From NCBI RefSeq assembly GCF_011046485.1, contig NZ_CP049256.1, forward strand, positions 3,596,001-3,660,000: a stretch of DNA of 64,000 bases, in the 5' to 3' direction. Positions 8,418-17,256 of the stretch are shown here, one piece after another. Every line of letters begins with the position of its first letter. Position 1 is the first letter of the stretch. The notes beneath the pieces are model-generated. The model had not been told where the DNA came from and ran no database searches. It saw only the letters and a list, made by a program, of their open reading frames with translations. This DNA comes from Microbacterium sp. 4R-513. Lineage in GTDB: Bacteria; Actinomycetota; Actinomycetes; Actinomycetales; Microbacteriaceae. Position numbers and translations under genes: made by a program.

Positions 8418-10016
8418 TCAGGCGAGTGATACGAGGTCGACGTAGTCGCGGCCCCAGATGTCCTCGACGCCGTCGGGGAGGATCAGCACGCGCTCGGGAT
8501 TGAGGGCCTGGACCGCACCCTCGTCGTGCGAGACGAGCACGACCGCGCCCTCGTAGTGCGCGAGCGCGCCGAGGATCTCCTCACGCGATGCGGGGTCCAG
8601 GTTGTTCGTCGGCTCGTCGAGCAGCAGCATGTTCGCACTCGAGACGACCAGCGTCGCGAGAGAGAGTCGCGTCTTCTCGCCGCCCGACAGCACGCCCGCC
8701 GGCTTCAGCACGTCGTCCCCCGTGAAGAGGAACGAGCCGAGCACCTTGCGCGCCTCGGTCGCCGTGATGTCCGGCGCGGCCGACATCATGTTGTCGAGCA
8801 CCGAGCGGCTGACGTCGAGGTTCTCGTGCTCCTGGGCGTAGTAGCCGACCTTGAGGCCGTGGCCGGGTTCGATCTGCCCCGTGTCGGGCTTGTCGACGCC
8901 CGCGAGGATGCGGAGCAGGGTCGTCTTCCCGGCGCCGTTGAGTCCGAGCACGACGACCTTCGAACCGCGGTCGATCGCGAGATCGACGTCCGTGAAGATC
9001 TCGAGGGAGCCGTACGACTTCGACAGACCTGAGGCCATGAGCGGGGTCTTGCCGCACGGTGCGGGCTTGGGGAAGCGCAGCTTCGCGACGCGCTCCTCCT
9101 GACGGACGTCGTCGAGGCTCGCGAGCATCTTCTCGGCCCGCGCGACCATCTGGTGCGCCGCGGCGGCCTTCGAGGCCTTCGCTCCGAACCGTGCCGCCTG
9201 CTGCTGCAGCACGCTCGCCTTCTTCTCGACGTTCGCGCGCTCCTTCTTGCGGCGCTCCTCGTCGGCCACCCGCTGACGCAGGTAGTTCTTCCAGTTCATG
9301 TTGTAGATGTCGATGACCTGGCGGTTGGCGTCGAGGTAGAAGACGCGGTTCACGGTCTCGCCGACGAGCTCGACGTCGTGCGAGATGACGATGAGGCCGC
9401 CCTTGTAGCCCTTGAGGAACTCGCGGAGCCATACGACGCTGTCCGCGTCGAGGTGGTTCGTGGGCTCGTCGAGGATCATCGTCTGCGCATCCGAGAAGAG
9501 GATGCGGGCCAGCTCGATGCGCCGGCGCTGTCCGCCCGAGAGGGTCTTCAGCGGCTGGTCGAGAATGCGATCCGGCAGCGAGAGATTGTGGGCGATGGAT
9601 GCCGCTTCCGCCTCTGCCGCGTAGCCGCCGAGCGCTTCGAACCTCTCGGTGAGGTTGGCGTACTTGCGCATGGCGCGGGCCGCGGCATCCGCGTCGTCCG
9701 ATGCCATCGCGAGCGATGCGTCGTGCATGCCGATCGCGATCGTGCCGAGACCACGGGCATCGAGGATGCGCGTGCGGGCGAGCATCTCGGGGTCGCCGGA
9801 ACGGGGATCCTGCGGGAGGTAGCCGAGCTCGCCTGAGCGATCGACACTGCCCGCCGAGGGCAGCACATCGCCCGCGAGCACCTTGGTCAGGGTCGTCTTG
9901 CCGGCGCCGTTGCGGCCCACGAGGCCGATCTTGTCGCCGTCCGAGACGCGGAACGAGACGTCCGACATGAGGACGCGAGCGCCTACGCGGATCTCGAGGT
10001 CGTGCACGGCGAGCAC
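8418..10016 (-). CDS. ABC-F family ATPase (ribosome-associated type)
   Basis: Two ATP-binding cassettes in one 532-residue chain with no membrane segment. Cassette 1 has GRNGAGKT (residues 34-41), LSGGQRRR and LDEPTNHLD. The linker is long, charged and rich in Arg/Lys/Ala, and cassette 2 has [17 protein letters not shown] and LDEPTNNLD. This is the ABC-F architecture, whose members act on the ribosome as translation factors or antibiotic-protection proteins. No feature here marks a resistance subtype. The start is taken as the GTG at 10016, just before the first beta-strand; AAGGA lies 14-18 nt upstream, so the start is not certain. Confidence 0.9.
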   Translation of the reverse strand: MLAVHDLEIRVGARVLMSDVSFRVSDGDKIGLVGRNGAGKTTLTKVLAGDVLPSAGSVDRSGELGYLPQDPRSGDPEMLARTRILDARGLGTIAIGMHDASLAMASDDADAAARAMRKYANLTERFEALGGYAAEAEAASIAHNLSLPDRILDQPLKTLSGGQRRRIELARILFSDAQTMILDEPTNHLDADSVVWLREFLKGYKGGLIVISHDVELVGETVNRVFYLDANRQVIDIYNMNWKNYLRQRVADEERRKKERANVEKKASVLQQQAARFGAKASKAAAAHQMVARAEKMLASLDDVRQEERVAKLRFPKPAPCGKTPLMASGLSKSYGSLEIFTDVDLAIDRGSKVVVLGLNGAGKTTLLRILAGVDKPDTGQIEPGHGLKVGYYAQEHENLDVSRSVLDNMMSAAPDITATEARKVLGSFLFTGDDVLKPAGVLSGGEKTRLSLATLVVSSANMLLLDEPTNNLDPASREEILGALAHYEGAVVLVSHDEGAVQALNPERVLILPDGVEDIWGRDYVDLVSLA

Positions 10017-10140
10017 AGCGGACGTCCGTTTCCTTAGGTGAATGGGTGCAGATGGGGCCGATGGCCAGCCCCCTAGTATAAGTCGCGAGACCGCCCCTCC
10101 CTTCCCGCGCCGCCCCGTGCGCTCGACGCCAAGGAGCCCC

Positions 10141-10779
10141 ATGTCCGCCATCGCCGCATCTCCTGATCGCCGCCTCGTCCTCGCCGACCTCATCGCCCGC
10201 CCCACCGATCGCGCCCGCGCGCTTGCGGTCGACGCCGCTTTCGTCCTCGCCGGCGCCGCGGTCGTCGCAGTGCTCGCCCAGGTGGAGATCCCGCTATGGC
10301 CCGTGCCGATCACTGGCCAGACCCTCGGCGTCATCGTCGTCGGCGCCGCTCTCGGCGCCTGGCGGGGCGCCGCCGCCCTGACCACCTACCTCGTACTGGG
10401 CCTCGCGGGGCTCCCGATCTTCGCCGAGTTCACGGGCACGATCGCCGCGGTGACCAAGCCGAGCTTCGGCTTCATCGTCGGCTTCATCGTCTCGGCGTTC
10501 GTGGCCGGCTGGTTCGCCGAGCGCGCGTGGGACCGCAAGCCCCTGCTCGCCTTCGCGGGATTCGCCATCGCGAGCGTGATCCCGTTCCTGTTCGGGGTGC
10601 CCTACATGGCCTACATCCTGAACTCGGTGCTCGGCCTGGACTACGGCTTCTGGCAGGTGCTCGAGGTGGGCGTCCTGCCCTTCATCCTGGGCGGCTTCAT
10701 CAAGGCCGGCCTCGCGGCCCTCATCATCCCCGGCGCGTGGGCCCTCGTCCGCGCAGCCGACAAGCGCAAGGGCGCCTGA
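10141..10779 (+). CDS. bioY: Biotin transporter BioY (ECF S component)
   Basis: A 212-residue hydrophobic protein with about six membrane helices and the BioY signature: VEIPLWPVPITGQTLGVIVVG, then GAWRG and a long YLVLGLAGLP segment. BioY binds biotin as the substrate-specific subunit of an energy-coupling-factor transporter; some BioY proteins work alone. No bioM/bioN partner is next to it. AAGGAG stands 5 nt before the ATG at 10141. A TATAAG/TATACT-rich spot around 10075-10082 in the divergent gap with the ABC-F gene may hold the promoters. It ends at a strong terminator. Confidence 0.95.
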   Translation: MSAIAASPDRRLVLADLIARPTDRARALAVDAAFVLAGAAVVAVLAQVEIPLWPVPITGQTLGVIVVGAALGAWRGAAALTTYLVLGLAGLPIFAEFTGTIAAVTKPSFGFIVGFIVSAFVAGWFAERAWDRKPLLAFAGFAIASVIPFLFGVPYMAYILNSVLGLDYGFWQVLEVGVLPFILGGFIKAGLAALIIPGAWALVRAADKRKGA

Positions 10780-10805
10780 GCGCACTCGGGAACCCGCCAA
10801 CGCAG

Positions 10806-10844
10806 CAGCCCCCCGGCCCTCATCGAATGAGGACCGGGGGGCTG
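10806..10844. terminator. Intrinsic terminator shared by bioY and the repeat protein
   Basis: An 18-bp inverted repeat (10806-10823 with 10827-10844) with one C-A mismatch and a CGA loop. It lies between two convergent genes. Confidence 0.85.
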
Positions 10845-10862
10845 TGTGCGTGGTGCCGGCGA

Positions 10863-11885
10863 TCAGACCGCCGGAGTGCCGAGCGACTTGCCGTTGACGA
10901 ACAGCGTGATCGAGCCGTACGTCATGTCGCCGACGTTCCGCACCGGGTCGATGTACGCCACGTCGCCGGGGACGATGTCGCCCGCCTCGGCGACGTCACC
11001 CGCGACGACAGCACCGGGGGCGATGGTGCCGGGGGTGATCACGCCGTTCACCGTCGCGCCGTACGTGATCGTCTCGACGATGTTGATGGCCTTGGCGTTG
11101 CCGCGGTCGCAGTCGCCGGGAGCCTCGCCCGGCTCGTTCTGCCAGCCGCCCCACGTGACGTCGCCGAACGAGTAGTCGCCGAACGACCAGTCGCCGAAGG
11201 TCCAGTCACCGGCGGCCGACCATTCGCCTCCCTGCGACCAGGCACCGAGCTCCCAGTCGCCGAACGTCGTCGGCTCGTTCCAGACCGCGACCTCGGACAT
11301 CGTGGTCTTCTGGTTGGTCATGCCCTTGATGTTCCAGCCGGTCCACTGGCCCGTCTTGCGAGCCTTGGCGTCGATGTCGGCGTCGACGACGCCGGAGACG
11401 ACGCCCGAGCGGGTGCCCGTGCGAACGCCGTCGCGGTCGGCGGTGCGCACGGCGTCGCGCTCGGCCGTGCGGGATCCGACCGCGGTGCCGGCGCGAACGC
11501 CGTCACGGGTGCCCTCGCGGTGGAACTGCTTGTTCTTGTTGTCGATCGTGCAGGACAGGTCCCATGACACGGTCTGCGTGCCGGCCTGGGTAGCCGACTG
11601 GACGCCGGCCTGGAGGCCGGACTGAACGCCGGCCTGCGTGCCCGCCTGCGTGGCGTCCTGCGATACGGCCTGCGACACGCTCTGCTTGCTCGTGAACGTC
11701 AGAGCGTTCGCGTCGACGGCCTTCTGCAGCGCGGCGTTGTTCATGCCGAGCGCGGTCTGGACCTCGCCCTTGCCGATGAAGCCGGTGCCGTTGGGCGTCA
11801 GCGTATAGGCGTTGGCCGCGCCGGCGGTGCCGACGAGCGCGCACGCGAGGACGGTGCCCGCGGCGATCTTGGTGATGCGACGCAT
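10863..11885 (-). CDS. Secreted protein made of four short-period repeat tracts
   Basis: A 340-residue protein with a signal peptide (residues 1-26, cleavage after ANA). Residues 27-60 form a non-repeat head (TPNGTGFIGKGEVQ, GMNNAALQ). Residues 68-104 carry Gln at every fourth position (68, 72 and so on to 104). Residues 123-159 carry Arg in the same four-residue period with one gap, in units such as RDGV and RTGT. Residues 208-248 hold FGDW-like units with aromatics every 5-6 residues, and 281-307 hold G-x-[IV]-x-x units with Gly every five. Mature cysteines are only C112 and C259, so one disulfide is possible. The function is unknown; regular periodic tracts suggest solenoid or fibre-like surface structure (inference). 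AGGAG precedes the ATG. It is a single gene. Confidence 0.85.
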   Translation of the reverse strand: MRRITKIAAGTVLACALVGTAGAANAYTLTPNGTGFIGKGEVQTALGMNNAALQKAVDANALTFTSKQSVSQAVSQDATQAGTQAGVQSGLQAGVQSATQAGTQTVSWDLSCTIDNKNKQFHREGTRDGVRAGTAVGSRTAERDAVRTADRDGVRTGTRSGVVSGVVDADIDAKARKTGQWTGWNIKGMTNQKTTMSEVAVWNEPTTFGDWELGAWSQGGEWSAAGDWTFGDWSFGDYSFGDVTWGGWQNEPGEAPGDCDRGNAKAINIVETITYGATVNGVITPGTIAPGAVVAGDVAEAGDIVPGDVAYIDPVRNVGDMTYGSITLFVNGKSLGTPAV

Positions 11886-12043
11886 CGGGTGATCTCCTTC
11901 GATCAGGTGGTGTTTCGGGTTCGCTCATGCGCCGCCGGAGCGGCCTTGACTGCTTTATGAGAACTTTATCATCTCTCTATGTCGTCCCTAACACATCTTC
12001 AAGGCCTACTCAGGAATCTCCCGGTTACTGCTATGTTGCGTCT

Positions 12044-12289
12044 ATGGCCAGACCATACGGAGACCCGGTAGAGATCATCACGGCACCCGTCCCCGCCCAG
12101 TCGCCGTTCATCCCGACGGACGCCAAGATCGTCGTCGGCGCAGTCGCCCCGGCATCGCCCGACCCCATCCCGATCGTCCTGCTTCCCGGATTCGAGTACC
12201 GAATGATCGAGTGGCGGCATCCCACGACCCATGAGATCCACTGGCGGCTCGAGCGGAGGAAGGCCGGCAGACCCGGCGACGACGAGTAG
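12044..12289 (+). CDS. Small hypothetical protein
   Basis: An 81-residue protein beginning MARPYGDPVEIITAPVPAQ, Pro/Ile/Val-rich in the middle and basic at the C-terminus (EWRHPTTHEIHWRLERRKAGR). It has no signal peptide or membrane helix, and I recognise no family. The start is supported by TATGTT (12032-12037) 6 nt before the ATG, the leaderless arrangement seen elsewhere here. A longer upstream frame exists but covers the AT-richer divergent intergenic region. It is divergent from the repeat protein and is closed by a strong terminator. Confidence 0.6.
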   Translation: MARPYGDPVEIITAPVPAQSPFIPTDAKIVVGAVAPASPDPIPIVLLPGFEYRMIEWRHPTTHEIHWRLERRKAGRPGDDE

Positions 12290-12303
12290 CCGCCCGAGAC
12301 AAC

Positions 12304-12340
12304 CGAGAAGACCCCGGCCAGCGCGGCCGGGGTCTTCTCG
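12304..12340. terminator. Bidirectional intrinsic terminator
   Basis: A perfect 16-bp stem (12304-12319 with 12325-12340) and a 5-nt loop, between the small orphan gene and the end of the siderophore operon on the other strand. Confidence 0.88.
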
Positions 12341-12354
12341 CTCTTCTGGGACGG

Positions 12355-13398
12355 TCAGCTCTTCGCCACAGCCGTCGCCTCGGCCAGCTTCTCCACCATC
12401 GTGGGGAGCAGCCACGGCAGCGACAGAGCCGTCGGCGAGACCGCAGCCACGTTCTCCTCGCCGACGATCGGAGCGACGGCGCCCTTCTTGACCGCGGGGA
12501 TCAGCTGTCCACGATCCGATGCGAGGAACTCATCGAGCGTGGACTGCTCCTCGGCCTGCGTGAACACGACCTGGGCGTCGATCTTGTCGAGGTTCTCGTA
12601 GCTCACCGTCGTGTAGAAGGTGCCCTCCCCTGTGTCGAGAGCCGTGACGCTCTCCGGCGAGACGAATCCGAGGTTTTCGAGGATCTCGACTCGCGGATCG
12701 GCCGGCAGATAGAGGTACAGGGTGTCCACGTCATCGTCGATGTACGCGATGGATGTGCCGGCGAACTCCGGATGCGCCGCCGCGGCATCCGCAACCTGTG
12801 TGTCGAGTGAGCTGACGATCTTCTCCGCCTCGGGCTCGAGGCCCAGAGCCTTGCCGGTCTCGGTGATCACGTCTCGCCACGGCGTCGACCACAGCGCCTC
12901 CTCCGGGGCGACGACGGGAATGCCCGCCTTCGTGACCGCGTCGTACTCCTCCTGCGTGAGCCCCGAGTACGGCGCGATCAGGACGTCGGGGTCGGCAGCG
13001 AGCAGCTCCTCGATCGACAGCTCGTACGTCGCGTTGTCGAGGATGACGGGCTTCTCGCCGCCCAGCTCCTCGATCGCGTCCTCGACCCACGGCGTGATGC
13101 GGTCGTCGCCCCCGCCGTAGTCCATCGAGGAGATCGCGACGGGAACGATGCCGAGGGCGAGAACGGCGTCGGTGGCGCCCCAGCCCCATGTCGCGATGCG
13201 CTCAGGCGCCGCGTCGATCGTCGTCTCGCCGTAGATGTGCTCGAAGCTGACCGGGAACGCGGAGGCGTCGCCGGGCGCGGCCGACGCGGAATCCGACGAC
13301 GAGTCCGACGCAGCCGAACCCGCGCAGCCGCTCAGGATGAGGGCGCCTGCTGCGGCGAAGGCCGCGATCACGGCGGCGGGGTGAAGGCGAGAAGGCAT
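12355..13398 (-). CDS. Iron-siderophore ABC transporter substrate-binding lipoprotein
   Basis: A 347-residue FepB/FecB-like binding protein. The signal sequence ends in a lipobox LILSGC with Cys25 as the lipidation site, followed by an Ala/Ser/Asp linker. The fold shows the expected ERIATWGWGATDAVLALGIVPV and TYELSIEELLAADPDVLIAPYSG stretches of class III binding proteins. It would capture an Fe(III)-siderophore outside the membrane for the FecCD/E-type transporter encoded just upstream. It is the last gene of the operon, 31 nt after the ATPase gene. The ATG at 13398 is preceded by AGGAAG. Confidence 0.92.
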   Translation of the reverse strand: MPSRLHPAAVIAAFAAAGALILSGCAGSAASDSSSDSASAAPGDASAFPVSFEHIYGETTIDAAPERIATWGWGATDAVLALGIVPVAISSMDYGGGDDRITPWVEDAIEELGGEKPVILDNATYELSIEELLAADPDVLIAPYSGLTQEEYDAVTKAGIPVVAPEEALWSTPWRDVITETGKALGLEPEAEKIVSSLDTQVADAAAAHPEFAGTSIAYIDDDVDTLYLYLPADPRVEILENLGFVSPESVTALDTGEGTFYTTVSYENLDKIDAQVVFTQAEEQSTLDEFLASDRGQLIPAVKKGAVAPIVGEENVAAVSPTALSLPWLLPTMVEKLAEATAVAKS

Positions 13399-13429
13399 TG
13401 CTGTGTTCTTCCTTTCGTGGGGCGGTCCG

Positions 13430-14257
13430 TCATTCCTCGTCCGCGACGACATGGGAGCCGCCGGGGACGGGGACGACGAGGGGGGTCTGGGTGAGCGGAT
13501 CGGGGATGACCAGGGCGTCGAGCGAGAAGGCCTCCGAGATCACCTCTGGCGTGAGCACCTCGGCAGCGTTGCCGTGCGCGACGATGCGTCCGTGCGACAT
13601 GACGACCAGCTCGTCGGCATAGCGCGCCGCGAGATTGAGCTCGTGCAGCACGACGACGATCGTCGTGCCGTCGCTGCGGTTGAGCTCGCGGAGCAGGTCG
13701 AGCACCTCGATCTGGTGGCTGAGGTCGAGGAAGGTCGTGGGCTCGTCGAGGAGCAGGATCCGCGGATCCTGCGCGAGCGCCATCGCGATCCAGACGCGCT
13801 GCCGCTGACCGCCGGACAGGTCGCCGACCGGTCGGTCCGCGAGCTCCGCGACGCCCGTGCGGCGCATCGCTTCGTCGACACGGGCCGTGTCGGCGGCGCT
13901 CCACCGCTGGAAGACGCCGCGGTGGGGATGGCGTCCGCGGGACACCAGCTCGGCGACCGTCAAGCCGTCGGGAGCGGATGGATGCTGCGGCAGCAGCCCG
14001 ACCGTCTGGGCGAACGTCCGTCGCGGGAGAGCCGCGACATCCGTCCCATCGAGTTCGACGCGCCCGCCCTGCGGGCTGCTGACCCGGGCGAGGACACCGA
14101 GCAGGGTCGACTTCCCGCATGCATTGGCGCCGATGATCATGGTGATCTTCCCCGGCGCGATCTCGAGGTCGAGTCCCTCGATGACACGGCGCCCCGGATA
14201 GCCGGCGGCGAGGCCCCGGGCCGCGAGGCGCGGGGCGGTGACGGATGCCGAGGTCAC
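13430..14257 (-). CDS. Iron-siderophore ABC transporter ATP-binding protein
   Basis: A 275-residue FecE/FepC-type ATPase with Walker A GANACGKST (residues 43-51), signature LSGGQRQR, Walker B ILLLDEPTTFLDL and a switch His in VVLHELNLAARYADE. It drives Fe-siderophore import together with the two permeases. The start is the GTG at 14257, which overlaps the stop of the preceding permease gene by 4 nt (GTGA), so translation is probably coupled. Length and motif order are typical of the family. Confidence 0.93.
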   Translation of the reverse strand: MTSASVTAPRLAARGLAAGYPGRRVIEGLDLEIAPGKITMIIGANACGKSTLLGVLARVSSPQGGRVELDGTDVAALPRRTFAQTVGLLPQHPSAPDGLTVAELVSRGRHPHRGVFQRWSAADTARVDEAMRRTGVAELADRPVGDLSGGQRQRVWIAMALAQDPRILLLDEPTTFLDLSHQIEVLDLLRELNRSDGTTIVVVLHELNLAARYADELVVMSHGRIVAHGNAAEVLTPEVISEAFSLDALVIPDPLTQTPLVVPVPGGSHVVADEE

Positions 14258-15297
14258 AGGTGCCGTCCCTTCGAGGTCGAGAGCAGCCAGAGGAGGAAGA
14301 TCGCGCCGAGCGCGCCCGTGACGACGCCGACCGGCAGCGAGACGCCCGGCATCGCGTACTGTGCGGCGAGATCCGCCGCAGCGAGGAGCGTCGCGCCGAC
14401 GGCCGCACTCGTGCCGATGCCGAGGGCGCCGTGGCCGAGCAGCGGTCGGGCGACTGCCGGTGCGCACAGCGCGATGAACGAGATGGGCCCGACGAAGGCC
14501 GTGGAGGTCGCGGTCAGGAGTACCGCCACGATCACCGCCGTGATGCGCACGACACCCGGCTGGACGCCGAGCGACACGGCGATGCCTGGGCCCAGCTGCG
14601 TCAGCGGGAGCCAGCGGGCGCACGCGACGACTCCGGGCACGGCGGCGATGCCGACCGCCAGCACCACTCCCACGTTCCACCACGGCGTCGAGGCGAGACT
14701 GCCGGTGAGCCAGATGAGGGCGGACTGGGCGAGCTCGACCTGCGCCTTCACCAGGAGGTAGCTCGTGAGGGCGATGCAGAGGAATGAGACCCCTACCCCT
14801 GCGATGATGAGGCGATAGTCGCCGTCGGCGCGGCGCCGCCCGGCGAGAAGGAGGAATGCGGCCACCGCGAGCCCGCCCGCGAACGCCAGGAGAGCGACCC
14901 ACGGGCCGCCGACGCCCAGGACGAGAAGCCCGAACACGGCCGCGACGCCCGCTCCCCCGCTGATGCCGAGCAGGTCAGGACTCGCGAGCGAGTTCGACAG
15001 GAGCGACTGGAGGAGCGCCCCCGCGACGCCGAGCGACGCGCCGACGACGAGAGCCATCGCCACGCGAGGGGCCCGGATGTCGAACACGACGTAGTTCTCG
15101 ATGCGCGAGCCGCCGCCCCAGAGCGTCCGCCATAGATCGGCCGGCGCGAGTGCGTAGTCGCCGACCGAGAGCGAGACGGCCGCGACGACCACGAGCAGCG
15201 TTCCGACCCCCAGCGCCACGATCGTGCGACGACGGCTGACCCGGGACCGCACCGCGGCGACGCCACTCGATCCCACCGGTGCGACGACGGCGCTCAC
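14254..15297 (-). CDS. Iron-siderophore ABC transporter permease (FecD-type)
   Basis: A 347-residue FecCD/BtuC-family permease with about ten hydrophobic helices. Family hallmarks are RAPRVAMALVVGASLGVAGALLQ, then NSLASPDLLGISGGAG near residue 110 and VGPISFIALCAPAVARPLLG near residue 265, the loop that contacts the ATPase. It pairs with the permease gene upstream to form the heterodimeric channel. The start at 15297 overlaps the stop of that gene by 4 nt. The basic segment RSRVSRRR before the first helix indicates a cytoplasmic N-terminus. Confidence 0.93.
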   Translation of the reverse strand: MSAVVAPVGSSGVAAVRSRVSRRRTIVALGVGTLLVVVAAVSLSVGDYALAPADLWRTLWGGGSRIENYVVFDIRAPRVAMALVVGASLGVAGALLQSLLSNSLASPDLLGISGGAGVAAVFGLLVLGVGGPWVALLAFAGGLAVAAFLLLAGRRRADGDYRLIIAGVGVSFLCIALTSYLLVKAQVELAQSALIWLTGSLASTPWWNVGVVLAVGIAAVPGVVACARWLPLTQLGPGIAVSLGVQPGVVRITAVIVAVLLTATSTAFVGPISFIALCAPAVARPLLGHGALGIGTSAAVGATLLAAADLAAQYAMPGVSLPVGVVTGALGAIFLLWLLSTSKGRHL

Positions 15298-16307
15298 AGG
15301 ACCACCTGCCTGCGCCGCAGCACCAGCGAGATGAGCACCGGCGCGCCGACGAAGGACACGACGAGCCCCGCCTGGACCTCACCGGGAAGCGCGATGACGC
15401 GGCCGAGGACGTCGGACACGAGCAGGACGAGAGCGCCTGCCGGCGCACCGACGAGGAGCAGCCAGCGGTAGTCCGAGCCGACGAGCGCGCGCAGCGCGTG
15501 CGGCACGAGGAGGCCGAGGAACACGATCGGGCCGGCGATCGCCGTCGCTCCGCCGCACAGGAGGATCGTCGCGACGATCCCCAGCGCGCGGGTGCGTGCG
15601 ACGTTGTGGCCGAGCCCCGTCGCGGTGTCCTCCCCCAGGGCGATCAGATCGAGCCCTCGGGCGCAGACGGCGGCGAGGACGATGCCGAGGGCGATCGGCA
15701 CCGCGACCACGGCGACGGTGTCGAGCCCCCGGGCGGTGAGTCCGCCGACCGACCAGTATCGGTAGACGTCGAGCGCGGCGCGGTTCGTCGTGAGGATGAG
15801 GAGCGTCACGGCGGTCAGGCCCGCCGTGACGGCCGCGCCGGTGAGCGCGAGCTTCGCGGGGTTGCCGCCATCCGGCCCCCGGGAGCCGATGACGGCGACG
15901 ACGGCCGCGGCGATCGCCGCACCTCCGAAGGCGAACCAGACGAACCCCGCCGGAGCGGCGACGCCGAGCAGCACGATCGCCGCGAGGACGGCCACGGATG
16001 CGCCGGAGTTCACGCCGAGGAGCCCGGGGTCGGCGAGCGGGTTGCGCGTCAGGCCCTGCATGACGGTGCCGGCGAGAGCCAGGGCGGCGCCGGCGAGGAG
16101 GCCGATGAGGGTGCGAGGGGCGCGCTGCGTCAGGACGACCGTGTGATCGGCGTTGCCGGGCTCGGGAGCGAAGAGGGCCTGCAGGACGGCGGCCGGCGCG
16201 ATGGGGCGCGCGCCCACGCCGAGGCTCAGGACGACGGCCCCCGCGAGGAGCACGATGACCACGATCAGCACGAGACGCGCCCGTCGGGTGCGGGCGGTGC
16301 TGTTCAT
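15294..16307 (-). CDS. Iron-siderophore ABC transporter permease (FecC-type)
   Basis: A 337-residue FecCD-family permease and partner of the downstream FecD-type gene. It contains QRAPRTLIGLLAGAALALAG, NPLADPGLLGVNSGAS and GPIVFLGLLVPHALRALVG, the conserved channel and ATPase-contact motifs. The ATG at 16307 overlaps the stop of the siderophore-interacting protein gene by 4 nt (ATGA). All five genes from 17233 down to 12355 therefore form one coupled operon behind the DtxR-type site. Confidence 0.93.
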   Translation of the reverse strand: MNSTARTRRARLVLIVVIVLLAGAVVLSLGVGARPIAPAAVLQALFAPEPGNADHTVVLTQRAPRTLIGLLAGAALALAGTVMQGLTRNPLADPGLLGVNSGASVAVLAAIVLLGVAAPAGFVWFAFGGAAIAAAVVAVIGSRGPDGGNPAKLALTGAAVTAGLTAVTLLILTTNRAALDVYRYWSVGGLTARGLDTVAVVAVPIALGIVLAAVCARGLDLIALGEDTATGLGHNVARTRALGIVATILLCGGATAIAGPIVFLGLLVPHALRALVGSDYRWLLLVGAPAGALVLLVSDVLGRVIALPGEVQAGLVVSFVGAPVLISLVLRRRQVVL

Positions 16308-17233
16308 TCGATGCGTTCCGCCTGACCCAGGCGCCAGTAGCCCATGAACGCGACACGCTTGCGATCGACGCCGTGGCCGGTGACCAGCAGCCGACGCAGT
16401 GTCTTCACGGTCGCCGCCTCCCCCGCGATCCACGCGTAGAACTCGCCCTCGCCGTCCTCGGGGCTGTCCCAGAGCAGTTCGAGGTCGACATCGATGTCGG
16501 CGAGCTTCTGCCGGCGCGGGGCGGCCGCGCGAGCGAGAACGTGCCGGTGGGATGCCGTCCACGAAGTGAGCGCCTCGATGAGAGCGGCGCCATGAGCGCG
16601 CTCGCCGCGGGCGAGCCACGTGATCCTCACCCGCGGACCGTGCGGGAGTTTCAGGACGTCGGCCGCACTCGGCACCTCGATGAACACGTCGGCGTCGTAC
16701 TCCGGCCCGAGTGACTCGAGGATGCCGGCGATCCCCGGGACGGCCGTCTCGTCGCCCGCCAGGAGCACACGGCGGGCGGTTCCGGGGTGCCAGTCGAATC
16801 CTGTGTGGGCAAAGGGGCTGCGCGCGTCGGGGCCGACGACGACGAGTCGCTGCCCCACCCGGGCGCGATCGGCCCACGAGCCGGCCGGTCCCGCATCGTG
16901 GTGGGTGACGAAGTCGACGTCGAGCTCCCGAGCGTCCGGATCGACGCGGCGCACGGTGTACGTGCGGAAGACGTTGCGATCGGCCGGGTGCAGGGACCGC
17001 CATCGGTCGTACCAGTCCCCCGCCGCCTCGTGCTGGCCGATGTCCGAGATGGATCCGTCGGCGTGCGGGAGCACGAGCTTGACGCGCTGGTCGCGACGCG
17101 CGGTGCCGAAGTGCTCGAAGTCCTCCGCCGTGAACGTCACTCGCACGAAGTGCGGGCTCACGCGTTCGACCCGCACGACCTCCGCCGCGTAGGGGCGGTA
17201 GGCAGGCCGGACAGCGGTCGAGGTCGAAGGCAT
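16304..17233 (-). CDS. Siderophore-interacting protein (ViuB-type ferric-siderophore reductase)
   Basis: A 309-residue flavoprotein of the SIP/ViuB family. It has an N-terminal FAD-binding domain with FRTYTVRRVD (the RxYT motif), an LVVVGPDARSPFAHTG stretch and a C-terminal NAD(P)H-binding-like half containing LLAGDETAVPGIAGILESL. Members reduce Fe(III)-siderophores in the cytosol to release iron. It heads the siderophore operon. An excellent DtxR/IdeR-type operator (17238-17256) sits only 4 nt before the ATG and covers a TAGCCT -10 hexamer 6 nt from the start, so the message is probably leaderless and iron-repressed. Confidence 0.92.
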   Translation of the reverse strand: MPSTSTAVRPAYRPYAAEVVRVERVSPHFVRVTFTAEDFEHFGTARRDQRVKLVLPHADGSISDIGQHEAAGDWYDRWRSLHPADRNVFRTYTVRRVDPDARELDVDFVTHHDAGPAGSWADRARVGQRLVVVGPDARSPFAHTGFDWHPGTARRVLLAGDETAVPGIAGILESLGPEYDADVFIEVPSAADVLKLPHGPRVRITWLARGERAHGAALIEALTSWTASHRHVLARAAAPRRQKLADIDVDLELLWDSPEDGEGEFYAWIAGEAATVKTLRRLLVTGHGVDRKRVAFMGYWRLGQAERIE

Positions 17234-17237
17234 GACC

Positions 17238-17256
17238 TTAGGCTAGCCTTACCTAC
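17238..17256 (-). promoter_or_regulatory. DtxR/IdeR-type iron box over a leaderless -10 element
   Basis: The 19-nt site TTAGGCTAGCCTTACCTAC matches the published DtxR/IdeR consensus TTAGGTTAGSCTAACCTAA at 16 of 19 positions, by my own alignment. On the minus strand it contains TAGCCT, 6 nt before the ATG of the siderophore-interacting protein, with a TTGAAG candidate -35 element 18 nt further upstream. Iron-loaded regulator bound here should block polymerase directly. Confidence 0.85.

Noticed and set aside
8418..10016. ABC-F protein as an antibiotic resistance factor
   Set aside because: There is no resistance-type interdomain motif that I can identify and no leader peptide upstream; housekeeping translation factors have the same architecture.
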